Below, piece by piece: positions 1-8,868 of a DNA stretch of 64,000 nt. Made by a program: the position numbers and the translations under genes. The DNA lies in contig NC_006371.1 in the NCBI RefSeq assembly GCF_000196255.1, positions 758,332 through 822,331 on the forward strand. The letters are read 5' to 3'. Source of the stretch: Photobacterium profundum SS9 (GTDB lineage Bacteria > Pseudomonadota > Gammaproteobacteria > Enterobacterales > Vibrionaceae). The notes beneath the pieces were generated by a model. It had not been told where the DNA came from. It saw only the letters and a list, made by a program, of their open reading frames with translations, and did no database searches. Positions within the stretch are counted from its first letter, which is position 1. Every line of letters begins with the position of its first letter.

Positions 1-145
1 TGAACAATGTAAAAAAGGGGGCGATATAATTCATTTCTTGCTCAGTTATTCTACATGTTTAATGTTTATATCGAAGCCATCTCAAAAGACTCGTTGAGCT
101 TACTCAGAGTCATGTACTTTGAGGTTACTTGGTGTATTAATGGGG

Positions 146-652
146 CTAGTATTTTGAACTTCGGGAAATATCGATCTGAGTTAGGTATAAACGCATATCA
201 AATTCTAACTGGTGATAATTGGGTTCCATATGACAACATAATTGATAGAAAGATTTGTTGTGCTCTTTTTCTCGAAGGTGAGCAAGTTCATGCACGACTA
301 TCATGCGTAAAAAAGCCAATGGCGCGTCTTTGAATACTGAAGCAACACGGATTTCGTGTTTGGATTTTAGTTTTCCACCTTGTACTCGAGAGATAAATGT
401 ATGAAGGCCTAAAGCATGGTGAATAACATTGATTTTATTATCGTATGCAACTTTGCTAATGGGGGCTGATTTTTTTAAGTATTGGTTTTTAATTTCAACA
501 ACATAATCATACAGGGCTTTCTCTGTTTTAATGTTGTGATTATCGGGATATTTCTTTAGTAATAATGCTTCAAGTTTTTGACTATCAATCAGTTTTTGTA
601 CTTGGCTAGTCAAATCAGAAGAGTAACCTTGGAGGTATTTCAATTCTTGCAT
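146..652 (-). CDS. YgjP-like zinc metallopeptidase domain protein
   Basis: The 168-residue protein has a HELAH motif at residues 121-125 followed by a histidine at 131 (HLREKEH), the HExxH plus downstream His arrangement of the YgjP/WLM (DUF45) metallopeptidase-like family. In that family the three histidines bind zinc; YgjP of E. coli has been linked to nucleotide pyrophosphatase or protease activity, so the substrate here is not certain. No signal peptide or membrane segment is visible, so it is probably cytoplasmic. The N-terminal half (to about residue 60) is helical and charged and not diagnostic. It stands alone, with no co-directional neighbour. The antisense reading frame at 55-333 is judged to be a shadow of this gene. 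Confidence 0.8.
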   Translation of the reverse strand: MQELKYLQGYSSDLTSQVQKLIDSQKLEALLLKKYPDNHNIKTEKALYDYVVEIKNQYLKKSAPISKVAYDNKINVIHHALGLHTFISRVQGGKLKSKHEIRVASVFKDAPLAFLRMIVVHELAHLREKEHNKSFYQLCCHMEPNYHQLEFDMRLYLTQIDISRSSKY

Positions 653-831
653 AGAAAATTATCTCGAAAACACATGGAAAACAATAAATGAGAAAGCGGC
701 CTGATTCTATAAGCCAGACCTGATTCTGGCAATATAATATCAATAAAATACTTGTACTATTTATGCGACTTGTCACCGTATTTCTAAGCTAAATATGTAT
801 GGTTGTTATTATTTGCACAGTGCATCAATAG

Positions 832-871
832 ATTCTCGCTGAAACGAGTAGCTTGAGGTAACTTGGGTATA
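832..871 (+). repeat. Right-end fragment of the dispersed TIR repeat
   Basis: The segment reads ATTCTCGCTGAAACGAG then, after two differences, CTTGAGGTAACTTGGGTATA, matching the right end of the full-length copy at 54512-54777. It lies in the 324-base gap 653-976, in which I see nothing else that is convincing. Confidence 0.75.
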
Positions 872-976
872 CTTAGTTTATAACGTCGCTTTATTGTACT
901 AGAGAGTTGCACTAATTTCTTGAATTCAGCGATAGACATTGAGTGACAAATAAAATCATACATATGGAGTTTCTTT

Positions 977-1429
977 ATGAGTCTTAAGCTACCACCACCG
1001 CTATTGCTGTTGCTATCTTTTGGCGGTATGTATTTGCTGGCGATGTATTGGCCACTTTGGGTATTCGTTTTTCCTGGGCAATCTTTTGTCGTTCTTATTT
1101 TTTGTTTTCTAGGCGCTATTCTTGGGCTAGCTGGCATCGTGTCGTTTGCGAAAGCCAGAACATCGATTGATCCAAGGAAGCCACAAAAGGCATCTCGTCT
1201 TATTACCTCTGGAATATACCGTTATTCTCGTAACCCTATGTACTTAGGATTAGTGCTATTTCAATTAGCCGCTATCTTTTACTTAGGTGCAATATCGTGT
1301 TTTTTGATGCTTGGGATCTTTTTCTTTTTCATGAATAACTTTCAAATAGAGCCTGAAGAAGAAGTGCTTACCGCTATATTTGGAGATGATTACAAAAAGT
1401 ATTGCAGTGAAGTTCGCCGCTGGTGCTAG
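977..1429 (+). CDS. Isoprenylcysteine carboxyl methyltransferase/PEMT-like membrane protein
   Basis: This 150-residue protein has three to four hydrophobic segments (about residues 5-25, 32-52, 85-105 and 108-122) and the family signature YRYSRNPMYLG near residues 76-86, followed by a C-terminal GDDYKKYCSEVRRW, which is typical of the ICMT/phospholipid-methyltransferase superfamily (SAM-dependent, inner membrane). Bacterial members of this size are mostly uncharacterised, and the substrate may be a lipid or an isoprenoid. A Shine-Dalgarno-like GGAG lies 7 bases before the ATG. The stop codon is followed at once by a fragment of the dispersed repeat, so the last residues may have been affected by that element. 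Confidence 0.75.
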   Translation: MSLKLPPPLLLLLSFGGMYLLAMYWPLWVFVFPGQSFVVLIFCFLGAILGLAGIVSFAKARTSIDPRKPQKASRLITSGIYRYSRNPMYLGLVLFQLAAIFYLGAISCFLMLGIFFFFMNNFQIEPEEEVLTAIFGDDYKKYCSEVRRWC

Positions 1430-1430
1430 T

Positions 1431-1447
1431 TGCGGTAACTTGGGTAT
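1431..1447 (+). repeat. Terminal fragment of the dispersed repeat
   Basis: GCGGTAACTTGGGTATA, immediately after the stop of the upstream methyltransferase-like gene, matches the last 15-17 bases of the repeat family. Confidence 0.55.
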
Positions 1448-1500
1448 ATCCATACGTGATGAGCAATATTCGTTATTGTTTTGCTGCTATAAGATCGTGA

Positions 1501-1539
1501 GCTTGCCTGAAACGAGCACCTTGAGGTAACTTGGGTATA
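1501..1539 (+). repeat. Right-end fragment of the dispersed repeat upstream of gabD
   Basis: GAAACGAGCACCTTGAGG followed by TAACTTGGGTATA is again the right end of the repeat. It lies 53 bases before the gabD start, so the promoter of gabD lies within or next to repeat DNA. Confidence 0.75.
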
Positions 1540-1591
1540 TGCTATTAAAATTCAAGCCATTAATTTGTGCACCGTCGAAAGGAAATTCTAA

Positions 1592-3040
1592 GTGAATCTG
1601 AATGATCCCAGTTTGTTTAAACAAAAGTGTTATATCGCAGGTCAATGGGTAACCGCTGAAAACGGCAAAGTAGAGCCTGTTACAAATCCATCGACGGGTG
1701 AAATTATCGGCTATGTACCTGTAATGGGGCAGGAAGAAACCCTGCACGCTATTGAGGTTGCACAGCAAGCATTTTTAAGCTGGAAAAAAGTGTCAGCTAA
1801 AGAGCGTTCAAATACGTTACGTAAATGGTATGAACTTATTTTAGAAAATGTCGATGATCTCGCGACCATCATGACAACTGAACAAGGTAAACCTTTTGCT
1901 GAAGCCAAGGGTGAAGTGGTTTACGCCGCTAATTTTATTGAATGGTTTGCCGAAGAAGCGAAGCGTACATACGGTGAAGTAATACCAAGCCATAAAACCG
2001 ATGCTCGAATTGTTGTATCAAAAGAACCTATTGGTGTTGTCGGGGCTATTACACCGTGGAATTTTCCAGCCGCAATGATCACTCGTAAATGTGGCCCTGC
2101 ATTTGCTGCAGGTTGTGCCGTTGTATTAAAACCAGCCCCAGATACACCGTTTAGTGCTTTTGCATTGGCTGAACTTGCCGAACGTGCGGGATTACCGTCA
2201 GGTTTATTCAACGTTATCACGGGTGATGCTGTTGCTATTGGTGGCGAGCTGACGAAGAATAAAGTGGTAAAGAAAATCTCTTTTACGGGTTCAACGGCGG
2301 TTGGTAAGTTGCTAATGGCACAGTCGGCTCCAACAGTGAAAAAATTGTCGTTAGAGCTAGGTGGTAATGCACCATTTATTGTTTTTGAAGATGCAGATCT
2401 GGATGCAGCTATTGATGGCGTTATGGTTGCTAAATTCCGTAATGCAGGCCAGACATGTGTGTGTGCAAACCGTTTGTATGTACATGAAACAGTGTATGAC
2501 GTCTTTGTTGAAAAGCTGGTTCAGCGAGTATCAACACTAATAATGGCTGACGGTTTTACCGATGGCGCGACAATCGGCCCATTAATTAATCGGGCATCTG
2601 CTGAAAAAGTACAAAGCCACGTAACAGACGCCTTAGACAAAGGGGCAACCTTAGCATTCGGTGAAAAGGCTGATCCAGCAACGAACTTCTTTCCTCCGCA
2701 TGTTATTACACATGTCACCGATGAAATGCGTGTTGCTACTGAAGAAACGTTCGGCCCTTTGGCTGCAGTATTCAGTTTTGCGACAGAAGATGAAGTTATT
2801 GCCCGTGCAAATGATACAGATTCAGGTTTAGCATCATATGTTTATACGCGATCATTACAGCGTGCATGGCGCATGGGTGAAAGTCTCGAATTCGGTATGG
2901 TAGGCATAAATGAAGGATTAATTTCGACAGAAGTTGCGCCTTTTGGTGGTGTAAAAGAATCTGGCCTTGGTCGTGAGGGTGCTCGACAGGGGATTTGTGA
3001 TTACATGGAAACCAAGTACATGCTAATGGGTGGTCTGTAA
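1592..3040 (+). CDS. gabD: NAD(P)-dependent succinate-semialdehyde dehydrogenase
   Basis: Oxidises succinate semialdehyde to succinate, the last step of 4-aminobutyrate degradation, in the cytoplasm. The protein is 482 residues long, the length of E. coli GabD. Aldehyde dehydrogenase landmarks are present in order: GAITPWNFP (about residue 145), the nucleotide-binding KISFTGSTAVGK (about 227), the general-base glutamate in LELGGNAPF (about 254), the nucleophilic cysteine in NAGQTCVCANR (about 288) and EETFGPLAAV (about 385). The start is GTG, chosen because AAAGGA sits 8-9 bases upstream and the encoded MNLNDPSLF matches GabD N-termini. There is no gabT beside it, so GABA transamination must be encoded elsewhere. 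A paralogous semialdehyde dehydrogenase of similar fold cannot be fully excluded. Confidence 0.9.
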   Translation: MNLNDPSLFKQKCYIAGQWVTAENGKVEPVTNPSTGEIIGYVPVMGQEETLHAIEVAQQAFLSWKKVSAKERSNTLRKWYELILENVDDLATIMTTEQGKPFAEAKGEVVYAANFIEWFAEEAKRTYGEVIPSHKTDARIVVSKEPIGVVGAITPWNFPAAMITRKCGPAFAAGCAVVLKPAPDTPFSAFALAELAERAGLPSGLFNVITGDAVAIGGELTKNKVVKKISFTGSTAVGKLLMAQSAPTVKKLSLELGGNAPFIVFEDADLDAAIDGVMVAKFRNAGQTCVCANRLYVHETVYDVFVEKLVQRVSTLIMADGFTDGATIGPLINRASAEKVQSHVTDALDKGATLAFGEKADPATNFFPPHVITHVTDEMRVATEETFGPLAAVFSFATEDEVIARANDTDSGLASYVYTRSLQRAWRMGESLEFGMVGINEGLISTEVAPFGGVKESGLGREGARQGICDYMETKYMLMGGL

Positions 3041-3078
3041 GGTTTAACTATAGCTAATTGCTTAGTTTCAAATATTTA

Positions 3079-3107
3079 AAACGGTAACCTTATCGTTGCC
3101 GTTTTTT
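3079..3107 (+). terminator. Rho-independent terminator after gabD
   Basis: AACGGTAACC and GTTGCCGTT pair around a short loop (one mismatch), followed by a run of six T. Confidence 0.75.
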
Positions 3108-3121
3108 AGATCTAGCCAAAA

Positions 3122-3145
3122 TTGACTTGAGGTAGCTAGGGTATA
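3122..3145 (+). repeat. Short terminal fragment of the dispersed repeat
   Basis: TTGAGGTAGCTAGGGTATA is a diverged copy of the repeat end TTGAGGTAACTTGGGTATA. Confidence 0.55.
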
Positions 3146-3310
3146 AACATCTTCTTTCTCTTTATCCTTACGCGATTATTCCTTAATATTGCATTTCAAA
3201 TCATTCATTTGGTTATTGTGATAAATGGAATCCGTTTTATGCGGCAATTATGGATTACAATGCACCAATAACTAACAAAATAAGATCTATTAAGGTCTGA
3301 GGGATAACAG

Positions 3311-3844
3311 ATGAGTAAAGCGAAAATCGGTATTGTGACAGTAAGTGACCGTGCTAGCGCAGGTGTTTACGAAGATATTTCTGGCCAAGCAATCATCGAT
3401 ACGTTGAATGACTACTTAACATCGCCTTGGGAGCCTGTATACCAAGTGATCCCTGATGAGCAAGACGTGATTGAAGCAACGCTTATCAAGATGGCTGACG
3501 AGCAAGATTGTAGTCTTATTGTAACGACAGGTGGTACTGGTCCTGCAAAGCGTGATGTAACACCGGAAGCAACAGAAGCAGTATGTGATCGTATGATGCC
3601 AGGTTTCGGCGAGCTAATGCGTACTGAATCATTGAAGTTTGTACCGACAGCGATTTTATCACGCCAAACGGCGGGTCTTCGTGGTGATAGCTTGATTGTA
3701 AATCTACCGGGCAAGCCAAAATCTATCCGTGAGTGTCTGGATGCAGTATTCCCTGCTATACCTTATTGTATCGATTTGATGGAAGGTCCATTCCTTGAGT
3801 GTAACGAGGAAGTGATTAAGCCTTTCCGTCCAAAGCAGAAGTAA
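3311..3844 (+). CDS. mog: Molybdopterin adenylyltransferase
   Basis: Adenylylates molybdopterin before MoeA-dependent molybdenum insertion, in the cytoplasm. The 177-residue protein shows the Mog/MoaB fold signatures: IVTVSDRASAGVYED near the N-terminus, TTGGTGPAKRDVTPEA about residues 73-88, and a conserved VNLPGKPKSIRECL in the last third that makes the substrate pocket. The presence of KRDVTPEAT and the C-terminal EVIKPFRPK extension favours Mog over MoaB. It is monocistronic here, with a good terminator. The product serves every molybdoenzyme, including the NapA-like one encoded 11 kb downstream, although the two loci are not linked as an operon. Confidence 0.88.
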   Translation: MSKAKIGIVTVSDRASAGVYEDISGQAIIDTLNDYLTSPWEPVYQVIPDEQDVIEATLIKMADEQDCSLIVTTGGTGPAKRDVTPEATEAVCDRMMPGFGELMRTESLKFVPTAILSRQTAGLRGDSLIVNLPGKPKSIRECLDAVFPAIPYCIDLMEGPFLECNEEVIKPFRPKQK

Positions 3845-3870
3845 TGACTTCTGCTTAACTAATTTGCAAA

Positions 3871-3896
3871 TCGGTAGCCTCATGGCTACCGTTTTT
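3871..3896 (+). terminator. Rho-independent terminator after mog
   Basis: A perfect CGGTAGCC/GGCTACCG stem with a TCAT loop is followed by TTTTT. Confidence 0.88.
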
Positions 3897-3912
3897 ATAT
3901 GAGGGCAGTATC

Positions 3913-4596
3913 GTGAAATATAGAGCCATGATTATCGCTTTGGGTTTATTCGTTTTACCCGTTCATGCTAGCTGGGACAAAATAAAAGATTCAGCATCGG
4001 ATTTAGGTAGTGCAATCGGTGATACCAGCAAAGATGCATGGGATAGTGTATCTGACTTTTCGAAAGAAACATGGGAGTCTGGTGAAGCTAAACTAAATGA
4101 GATGTTAGAACCAGAGACCCCAGCAGAAGCTCGAAAAGCATTGAATACAATGTCTGATACTGCACTTGCTCGATTATTTGATAAGCAACCCTCGGCAAAG
4201 CGGTTGTTTGATTCGGCTTATGGCTATGCTGTTTTTGATTCCCGTAAATTCTCATTGATGCTGCATACTAACCAAGGAGCAGGTGTCGCGGTAAATCGTA
4301 AGACAAGCAAACGTACATACATGAAAATGTTTGGTGCGGGATTGGCAGCAGGGCTTGGTGGAAAGTTCTACCAACAAATCATCTTATTTGAAGATCAAAA
4401 AACATTTGATGGTTTTGTAAAAGATGGCTGGGAGGCTACATCTGAAATGGGTGCTGTTGCGGGTACTGAAAGTGCAGAATTAACAGCGAAATATAATGGT
4501 GGCATGGCTATTTACCAAATAGGTGAAAAAGGTTTGCTGCTTGATGCAAACGTGTCTGGTTCTAAGTACTGGATTGATACCGATTTAACGCAATGA
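3913..4596 (+). CDS. SYLF/Ysc84-domain lipid-binding exported protein
   Basis: The 227-residue protein starts at GTG and has a signal peptide with cleavage expected after HAS at about residue 20. Residues 20-65 are a repetitive, helical DxxSDxxxETWES-type segment. From about residue 85 the SYLF/Ysc84 actin-binding-like domain begins, seen in LFDSAYGYAVFDSRK, NQGAGVAVNRKTSKRTYMKMFGAG and the C-terminal GLLLDANVSGSKYWID. SYLF domains bind phosphoinositides in eukaryotes; in proteobacteria the exported members have no settled role. No operon partner is evident. Confidence 0.78.
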   Translation: MKYRAMIIALGLFVLPVHASWDKIKDSASDLGSAIGDTSKDAWDSVSDFSKETWESGEAKLNEMLEPETPAEARKALNTMSDTALARLFDKQPSAKRLFDSAYGYAVFDSRKFSLMLHTNQGAGVAVNRKTSKRTYMKMFGAGLAAGLGGKFYQQIILFEDQKTFDGFVKDGWEATSEMGAVAGTESAELTAKYNGGMAIYQIGEKGLLLDANVSGSKYWIDTDLTQ

Positions 4597-4710
4597 TAAG
4601 TCGCATTTTTAACTTGATATTAAAATTCATGAGATAAGTGAAGCAAGAATAAAGGTTTCACTTATCTGATAATTAAAGAAGAATTATTAGCTATTTGTAG
4701 TTCTAAGAAA

Positions 4711-6243
4711 CTATTTCTGATTCTTGGCTATATTAACTGGCTGAGCTAAAGCTTTCGGAAAATGTCTATTTTTGGCTAATTGTTCAGCAACTCGAACAAC
4801 ATCTTCAGTGTTAAGAGCATGCGTCACTTGAAATTGTTCTTCACGTGACAATAAGCCTGCGAATATATCTTTAGTGATCAGGCCTTCTTCTACCAGTTTG
4901 TCTAAAATAGCATCTGCTGCTGATATCGCAGACGACGCTTTCACAATTTCAGAGCGGGCGTAACGTTGATCTTCGAAAGAAACATCTGCTGCACGTAATG
5001 TTGGGTCATTCCCCGGAATTTGCTGTGCACCAAAAAGAGGATTTCCACCCACAATAGCATCATCAAAAGTTGGAACAAATTGTGCTATGTGATTGATTGC
5101 TCGTTGCGTTCGAGCTGTTACTTCAAACGGTTTCCACTGAGTTTTAAGCTTACTAATAAAGTGTTCTTCAAGTTTTGGCTGAGCACTTTGCTTGGTTGAA
5201 CTGACGAGCCCTTTTTTGAATAAGGTTATGTCTTCTGTCATTCCATGAAGCTGGAAGTATCCATCAGGGTAGGGCGTTAATTGCGCCATACCATTGGGTG
5301 TTCCACGTTCGCCGTGAAAAATCACCTCTGGCCACACACCTTCACATGTTGGCCATTGAGTGACATAAGCGGCTTTAAATTCAACCATGCGGTTTCGTGT
5401 AACGGCTGCCATATCATCTAATGACCCTGTTCGATAACCACAAGCGTTTACGAGATAATCAACGGTTATATTCTCCGTCTGATGATCATTAAGTTGCTCA
5501 TTAAAGCGTTGAAAAGAAATATTCCAAGCTTGTTGGTTCTCACTATCGCTTTTTTCTATATGAGTTACTTTGGCGTTGGTATAAACTTTACAGGCTGGCA
5601 ATTTTGCAAAGGCTAGAGATGCCGTTGCGGCAATTCTAAATATGCTTAGTCCGTATTCTTGCACCATGATAATGGGGTATTTGAACTCATTTAAATTCAA
5701 ATTCTTAGCCACTGGAACCATCCAATCATCCAGTGAAACTGGCATTAACGGTAAATTTTTTGCAGCTAAGTTTATCAAATCTTGTTGTTGATAAACTTTA
5801 AAATACTCATCTGGATCACCAAGAACCGCATTGCCTGCGTCCTGCTCGATGAGTTTTTTATATACATTTTGAAGTAACTTTAAGCGTGGTAATAACGTGT
5901 CAGGATTACCTGAATCACGTAATGGTACTGCGATAACGGTTGGTCGGATGTTTGCTGTATGTGGAAAAACACGCAGTGTATCTATAGATTGGCGAAGTAA
6001 TGTGACGCATTGTTTGTCCGATATCTCGCGATATAAATTACCGCCAGCATGTAAGTGACAGATAGGAGGACCATTCACTAAGGTCGCGCCTTCTTCGATT
6101 AAAGTCACAGGTATGCCAAGTTCGGCTAAACGTAGTGCTACGGTTGAACCTGCAACACCACCGCCCACAACACCCACGGTAATTTTAGTTCTTATTGAGC
6201 CATCGATGTTTTTAAAAGGTGTATCAGAAACATTTACATTCAT
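4711..6243 (-). CDS. FAD-dependent oxidoreductase
   Basis: At the N-terminus (residues 22-45) GVVGGGVAGSTVALRLAE followed by an acidic residue (LIEEG) is a classic Rossmann dinucleotide-binding fold for FAD of the DAO/glutathione-reductase superfamily. A second family element, VDYLVNACGYRTG near residue 265, fits the second FAD contact. The 510-residue chain has no export signal. I do not recognise the substrate; Vibrionaceae genomes carry similar unnamed FAD-dependent oxidoreductases. It is monocistronic, convergent with the SYLF gene, and separated from the porin gene by 735 bases. Confidence 0.7.
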   Translation of the reverse strand: MNVNVSDTPFKNIDGSIRTKITVGVVGGGVAGSTVALRLAELGIPVTLIEEGATLVNGPPICHLHAGGNLYREISDKQCVTLLRQSIDTLRVFPHTANIRPTVIAVPLRDSGNPDTLLPRLKLLQNVYKKLIEQDAGNAVLGDPDEYFKVYQQQDLINLAAKNLPLMPVSLDDWMVPVAKNLNLNEFKYPIIMVQEYGLSIFRIAATASLAFAKLPACKVYTNAKVTHIEKSDSENQQAWNISFQRFNEQLNDHQTENITVDYLVNACGYRTGSLDDMAAVTRNRMVEFKAAYVTQWPTCEGVWPEVIFHGERGTPNGMAQLTPYPDGYFQLHGMTEDITLFKKGLVSSTKQSAQPKLEEHFISKLKTQWKPFEVTARTQRAINHIAQFVPTFDDAIVGGNPLFGAQQIPGNDPTLRAADVSFEDQRYARSEIVKASSAISAADAILDKLVEEGLITKDIFAGLLSREEQFQVTHALNTEDVVRVAEQLAKNRHFPKALAQPVNIAKNQK

Positions 6244-6458
6244 ATTTTACTTGTCTGTGGTCAAATCAAACATGGTCATATAGGTACTCATTCTACTTGG
6301 CATTTATCAGGTTTAAAACTGTTTCGACAGTTGTAATTGTTTAAAAATGTACTTTTAGCGGTAAGAAAACAGTATCAGTCAATAAACGTGCAGTGAAACT
6401 CGTTTTTTTGTTTTTAATGGCTTATTAACGATAGGGGAATTCGAGGGTTATTCATGTA

Positions 6459-6715
6459 TATACCCAAGTCACCTCAAGATGCAGGATTCAGAGTGATCTC
6501 AGCGTATTTAATTCAAGGAAAATGTGCGTAGGAATGGCATTTCCTTTCAAGCACGTTTGACACAGAAGTAGATACGCTGAATCACTCCCGAAGGGCGAGT
6601 TTTTGTTGGCCTCTATGCGGTGTTACTTATTTCCAACGTAGAACGACTAGGTCTATAAATAAGTGCCTTGCCTAGAGCCCAACAAATTCTCGCTGAAACG
6701 AGCATCTTGAGTATA
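6459..6715. repeat. Near-full copy A of the dispersed TIR repeat
   Basis: It begins TATACCCAAGTCACCTCAAG and ends at ACGAGCATCTTGAGTATA. It is about 90% or more identical by eye to copy B at 54512-54777 over its whole length, but has lost about nine bases (GTAACTTGG) from the right terminus. The rest of the 735-base gap 6244-6978 is AT-rich and should contain the promoters of the flanking divergent genes; I see no clear regulator site there. Confidence 0.85.
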
Positions 6716-6978
6716 AAGCTTAAATAAAGTAGGTGAATAGGCTGGATTGTAAGTGTTTCTAATCTCACCTGAAAATTGGCCATAAATAATTGATAGTTAA
6801 GTTAATAACAATTAAATGATTGCAGAAAAGAATTATAGGACAATAATAATCATCGCGCTGAAGTAATTTAATAAAAATTGAACTATATGGAAGAAATAGA
6901 AAGTCGGCTTGTAAAGAATAAGAACTGAGCCTAAAAGTGTACATGGTAGTGGCACTAAAATAATAAAAGGATTGAAAA

Positions 6979-7953
6979 ATGTCTAAAATGAATTACATAC
7001 TCCCACTTGCGTTACTTATTTCTGGTGTAGTTAACGCTGCCACAGAAAATCCGTGGTATGCAGGTGCTCGAGTCGGCGGTACGAGTTACAGCGGCCTCTC
7101 TATTGATAGTAGATCAAGTGACATTGATAAAGAGGATTGGGGAGGTGGTGCATTCTTAGGATATAATATTGTGCCGTGGTTTGCTGTTGAAGGTGGTTAT
7201 ACTTACCTGGGGGAAATGGATTTTAAAGCTGACGATGCATCAATTGAGCAGCAAGGTCTTGATCTTGTCGGCAAGTTTACATGGAATGTAACTAACTCAA
7301 TTGATTTGTTTGCTAAAGCGGGTGGTTTCTATTACTTCACCGATGGCAGCGGTGCAATTAGTGGCTCTGATGACGGTATTATTGGTACTGCTGGTGTAGG
7401 TGCTGAATACTTCTTCAATAAGAACCTATCGGCACGTCTTGAATATCAATATTACAATGATCTAGAACTTAAAGATGCTAGCTGGGATACTCATTTCTAT
7501 GGTATTAGCTTAGTGTATGGCTGGGGCGCTCCTGTACCGGTTGCTGTTGTTGAACCAGAGCCTGAACCAGCACCTGTTCCTGTAATGGTTCAAGTAGAAC
7601 CAATCACAGTTGCACTGCCGTTTGCATTTGATAGCGATACGTTATCTCAGCAAGACATTGATCAGTTACAGCCTATTGCGCAGCGTCTGGTTAACTTCCC
7701 AGAAACTGAACTATTTGTTATCGGTCACACTGATAGCCGTGGTGCAGAAGCGTATAACCAAAATCTATCGGAAGAACGTGCAGCAGTGGTTGCTGGTTAT
7801 TTAGCAACACACTTTGGCATTGAACAGAGTCGAATTCAGGCGCAAGGTCGTGGTGAACTAGAGCCTGTCGCGACGAATGATACTGAAGATGGTCGTGGTC
7901 AAAACCGTCGTGTAGAAGTATTTACACCTGGTTTTGAGATGGAAGGTCAGTAA
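6979..7953 (+). CDS. OmpA-family outer membrane protein
   Basis: A 324-residue outer-membrane protein: signal peptide to about residue 20 (VVNA|ATEN), an eight-stranded OmpA-like beta-barrel to about residue 185 with alternating aromatic strands, a proline/glutamate linker (EPEPEPAPVPV, about 193-205), then a peptidoglycan-binding OmpA C-terminal domain. That domain includes FAFDSDTLSQQDI, VIGHTDSRGAEAYNQNLSEERA and GRGQNRRVEV, where the Asp and Arg that bind diaminopimelate are kept. A Shine-Dalgarno AAAAGGA precedes the ATG. It is probably highly expressed and ends in a strong terminator. It could equally be called OmpA or an OprF-like porin. Confidence 0.9.
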   Translation: MSKMNYILPLALLISGVVNAATENPWYAGARVGGTSYSGLSIDSRSSDIDKEDWGGGAFLGYNIVPWFAVEGGYTYLGEMDFKADDASIEQQGLDLVGKFTWNVTNSIDLFAKAGGFYYFTDGSGAISGSDDGIIGTAGVGAEYFFNKNLSARLEYQYYNDLELKDASWDTHFYGISLVYGWGAPVPVAVVEPEPEPAPVPVMVQVEPITVALPFAFDSDTLSQQDIDQLQPIAQRLVNFPETELFVIGHTDSRGAEAYNQNLSEERAAVVAGYLATHFGIEQSRIQAQGRGELEPVATNDTEDGRGQNRRVEVFTPGFEMEGQ

Positions 7954-8035
7954 CAAATCTTAACTGTATCTTTCTAACAATAAAAAGCGCCTTAGGGTAA
8001 TGTCGATCAGTTGAGCGATCCTGTGAGCCTGACAT

Positions 8036-8068
8036 AATCCGGAATCAGTGACTGATTCCGGATTTTTT
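8036..8068 (+). terminator. Strong rho-independent terminator after the OmpA-family gene
   Basis: A perfect 13-bp stem (AATCCGGAATCAG/CTGATTCCGGATT) with a TGA loop precedes a T tract. The 3' arm of the stem is the start of the 55-bp direct repeat. Confidence 0.9.
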
Positions 8069-8107
8069 ATATAACTTTCAGACGCTCTTGCCTCCGTTTC
8101 TCTTAAT
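8053..8107 (+). repeat. Left copy of the 55-bp direct repeat
   Basis: The sequence from TGATTCCGGATTTTTTAT to CCTCCGTTTCTCTTAAT recurs in the same orientation at 28273-28327, with two adjacent mismatches (TA versus GC). It lies between the OmpA terminator and the 3' end of the respiratory operon, so it marks the left edge of the 20-kb segment. Confidence 0.9.
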
Positions 8108-8193
8108 CGCCGTACTGACTTTCAAAGTTTGGCTGATGTTCTTGATCCTGCTTCATTTTGATTGGCGGAATGTTTGCTTTGGCTGAGCTTGGA

Positions 8194-8868
8194 TTAAAGC
8201 TCCCAATCATCGGTATTGGGTTTGGGCATCCCTTCATGACACTGATAACAGTCGATTTGCTGTTGTTCATAATGCTGGTGGTCATCATCACTGCCCCCCT
8301 TGTAGGGAAGCACGCCATCAGGTAACTGGTGGGCTATACCCTTGTGGCAATCAATGCAGGTTTTATTTCGTTGTTGTGCATATGTGTGAACCAGGCCGCT
8401 ACGGCTTTCCTGGAATGCGATATCCATGGCATTGAAGTTGTGGCAATTACGACATTCACGGGAATTGGTTTGCTCCATGCTTTGCCAGACATGCTGGGCC
8501 AATTCTAATCGCTTCAGGTTAAATTTTTCAGGCGTATCAATCGTGCCGATAATCTTTTGAAATAATTCCCGAGAGGCGAATATTTTTCTTAGCAGCATAT
8601 GTTGCCACTCTTTTGGAACATGACAATCGGGACAGGTGGCTCTTACTCCCGATCGATTATTATAATGTATGGTGTTGATATATTCCGTATAAACATTTTC
8701 CTCCATTTCATGGCAACTAATACAAAAATTCATATCGTTAGTTACTTCAAGCGCCGTGTTGAATGCCCCCCAGCACACCACACCGATGAGCATAAAAAAA
8801 AGGGCGACGCCAACGGTGCTGCCAAAAACAATTTTACGATGCAATAGTCTTTTGCAAAGGTTAAACAT
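8194..8868 (-). CDS. NapC/NirT-type membrane cytochrome c with a fifth haem motif
   Basis: A 224-residue membrane-anchored quinol-oxidising multihaem cytochrome. One N-terminal transmembrane helix (about residues 13-35) is followed by CISCH (49-53), CPDCH (79-83), CRNCH (139-143) and CIDCH (171-175), the four haem sites of NapC/NirT/NrfH. A fifth CYQCH at 207-211 lies in a short C-terminal tail. TorC-type proteins also have five haems, but their fifth is in a domain of about 150 residues, absent here. It is the last gene of the operon, overlapping the preceding ferredoxin gene by 8 bases, so it is translationally coupled. Its expected role is moving electrons from menaquinol to periplasmic partners of the molybdoenzyme. 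Confidence 0.87.
   Translation of the reverse strand: MFNLCKRLLHRKIVFGSTVGVALFFMLIGVVCWGAFNTALEVTNDMNFCISCHEMEENVYTEYINTIHYNNRSGVRATCPDCHVPKEWQHMLLRKIFASRELFQKIIGTIDTPEKFNLKRLELAQHVWQSMEQTNSRECRNCHNFNAMDIAFQESRSGLVHTYAQQRNKTCIDCHKGIAHQLPDGVLPYKGGSDDDHQHYEQQQIDCYQCHEGMPKPNTDDWEL

Noticed and set aside
55..333. 92-residue reading frame antisense to the YgjP-like gene
   Set aside because: It overlaps the 3' part of a well-supported zinc peptidase gene, has no ribosome-binding sequence and no recognisable motif.
784..1137. 117-residue minus-strand frame over the methyltransferase-like gene
   Set aside because: Basic, low-complexity and half inside the dispersed repeat; the plus-strand gene has the family motif and a better start.
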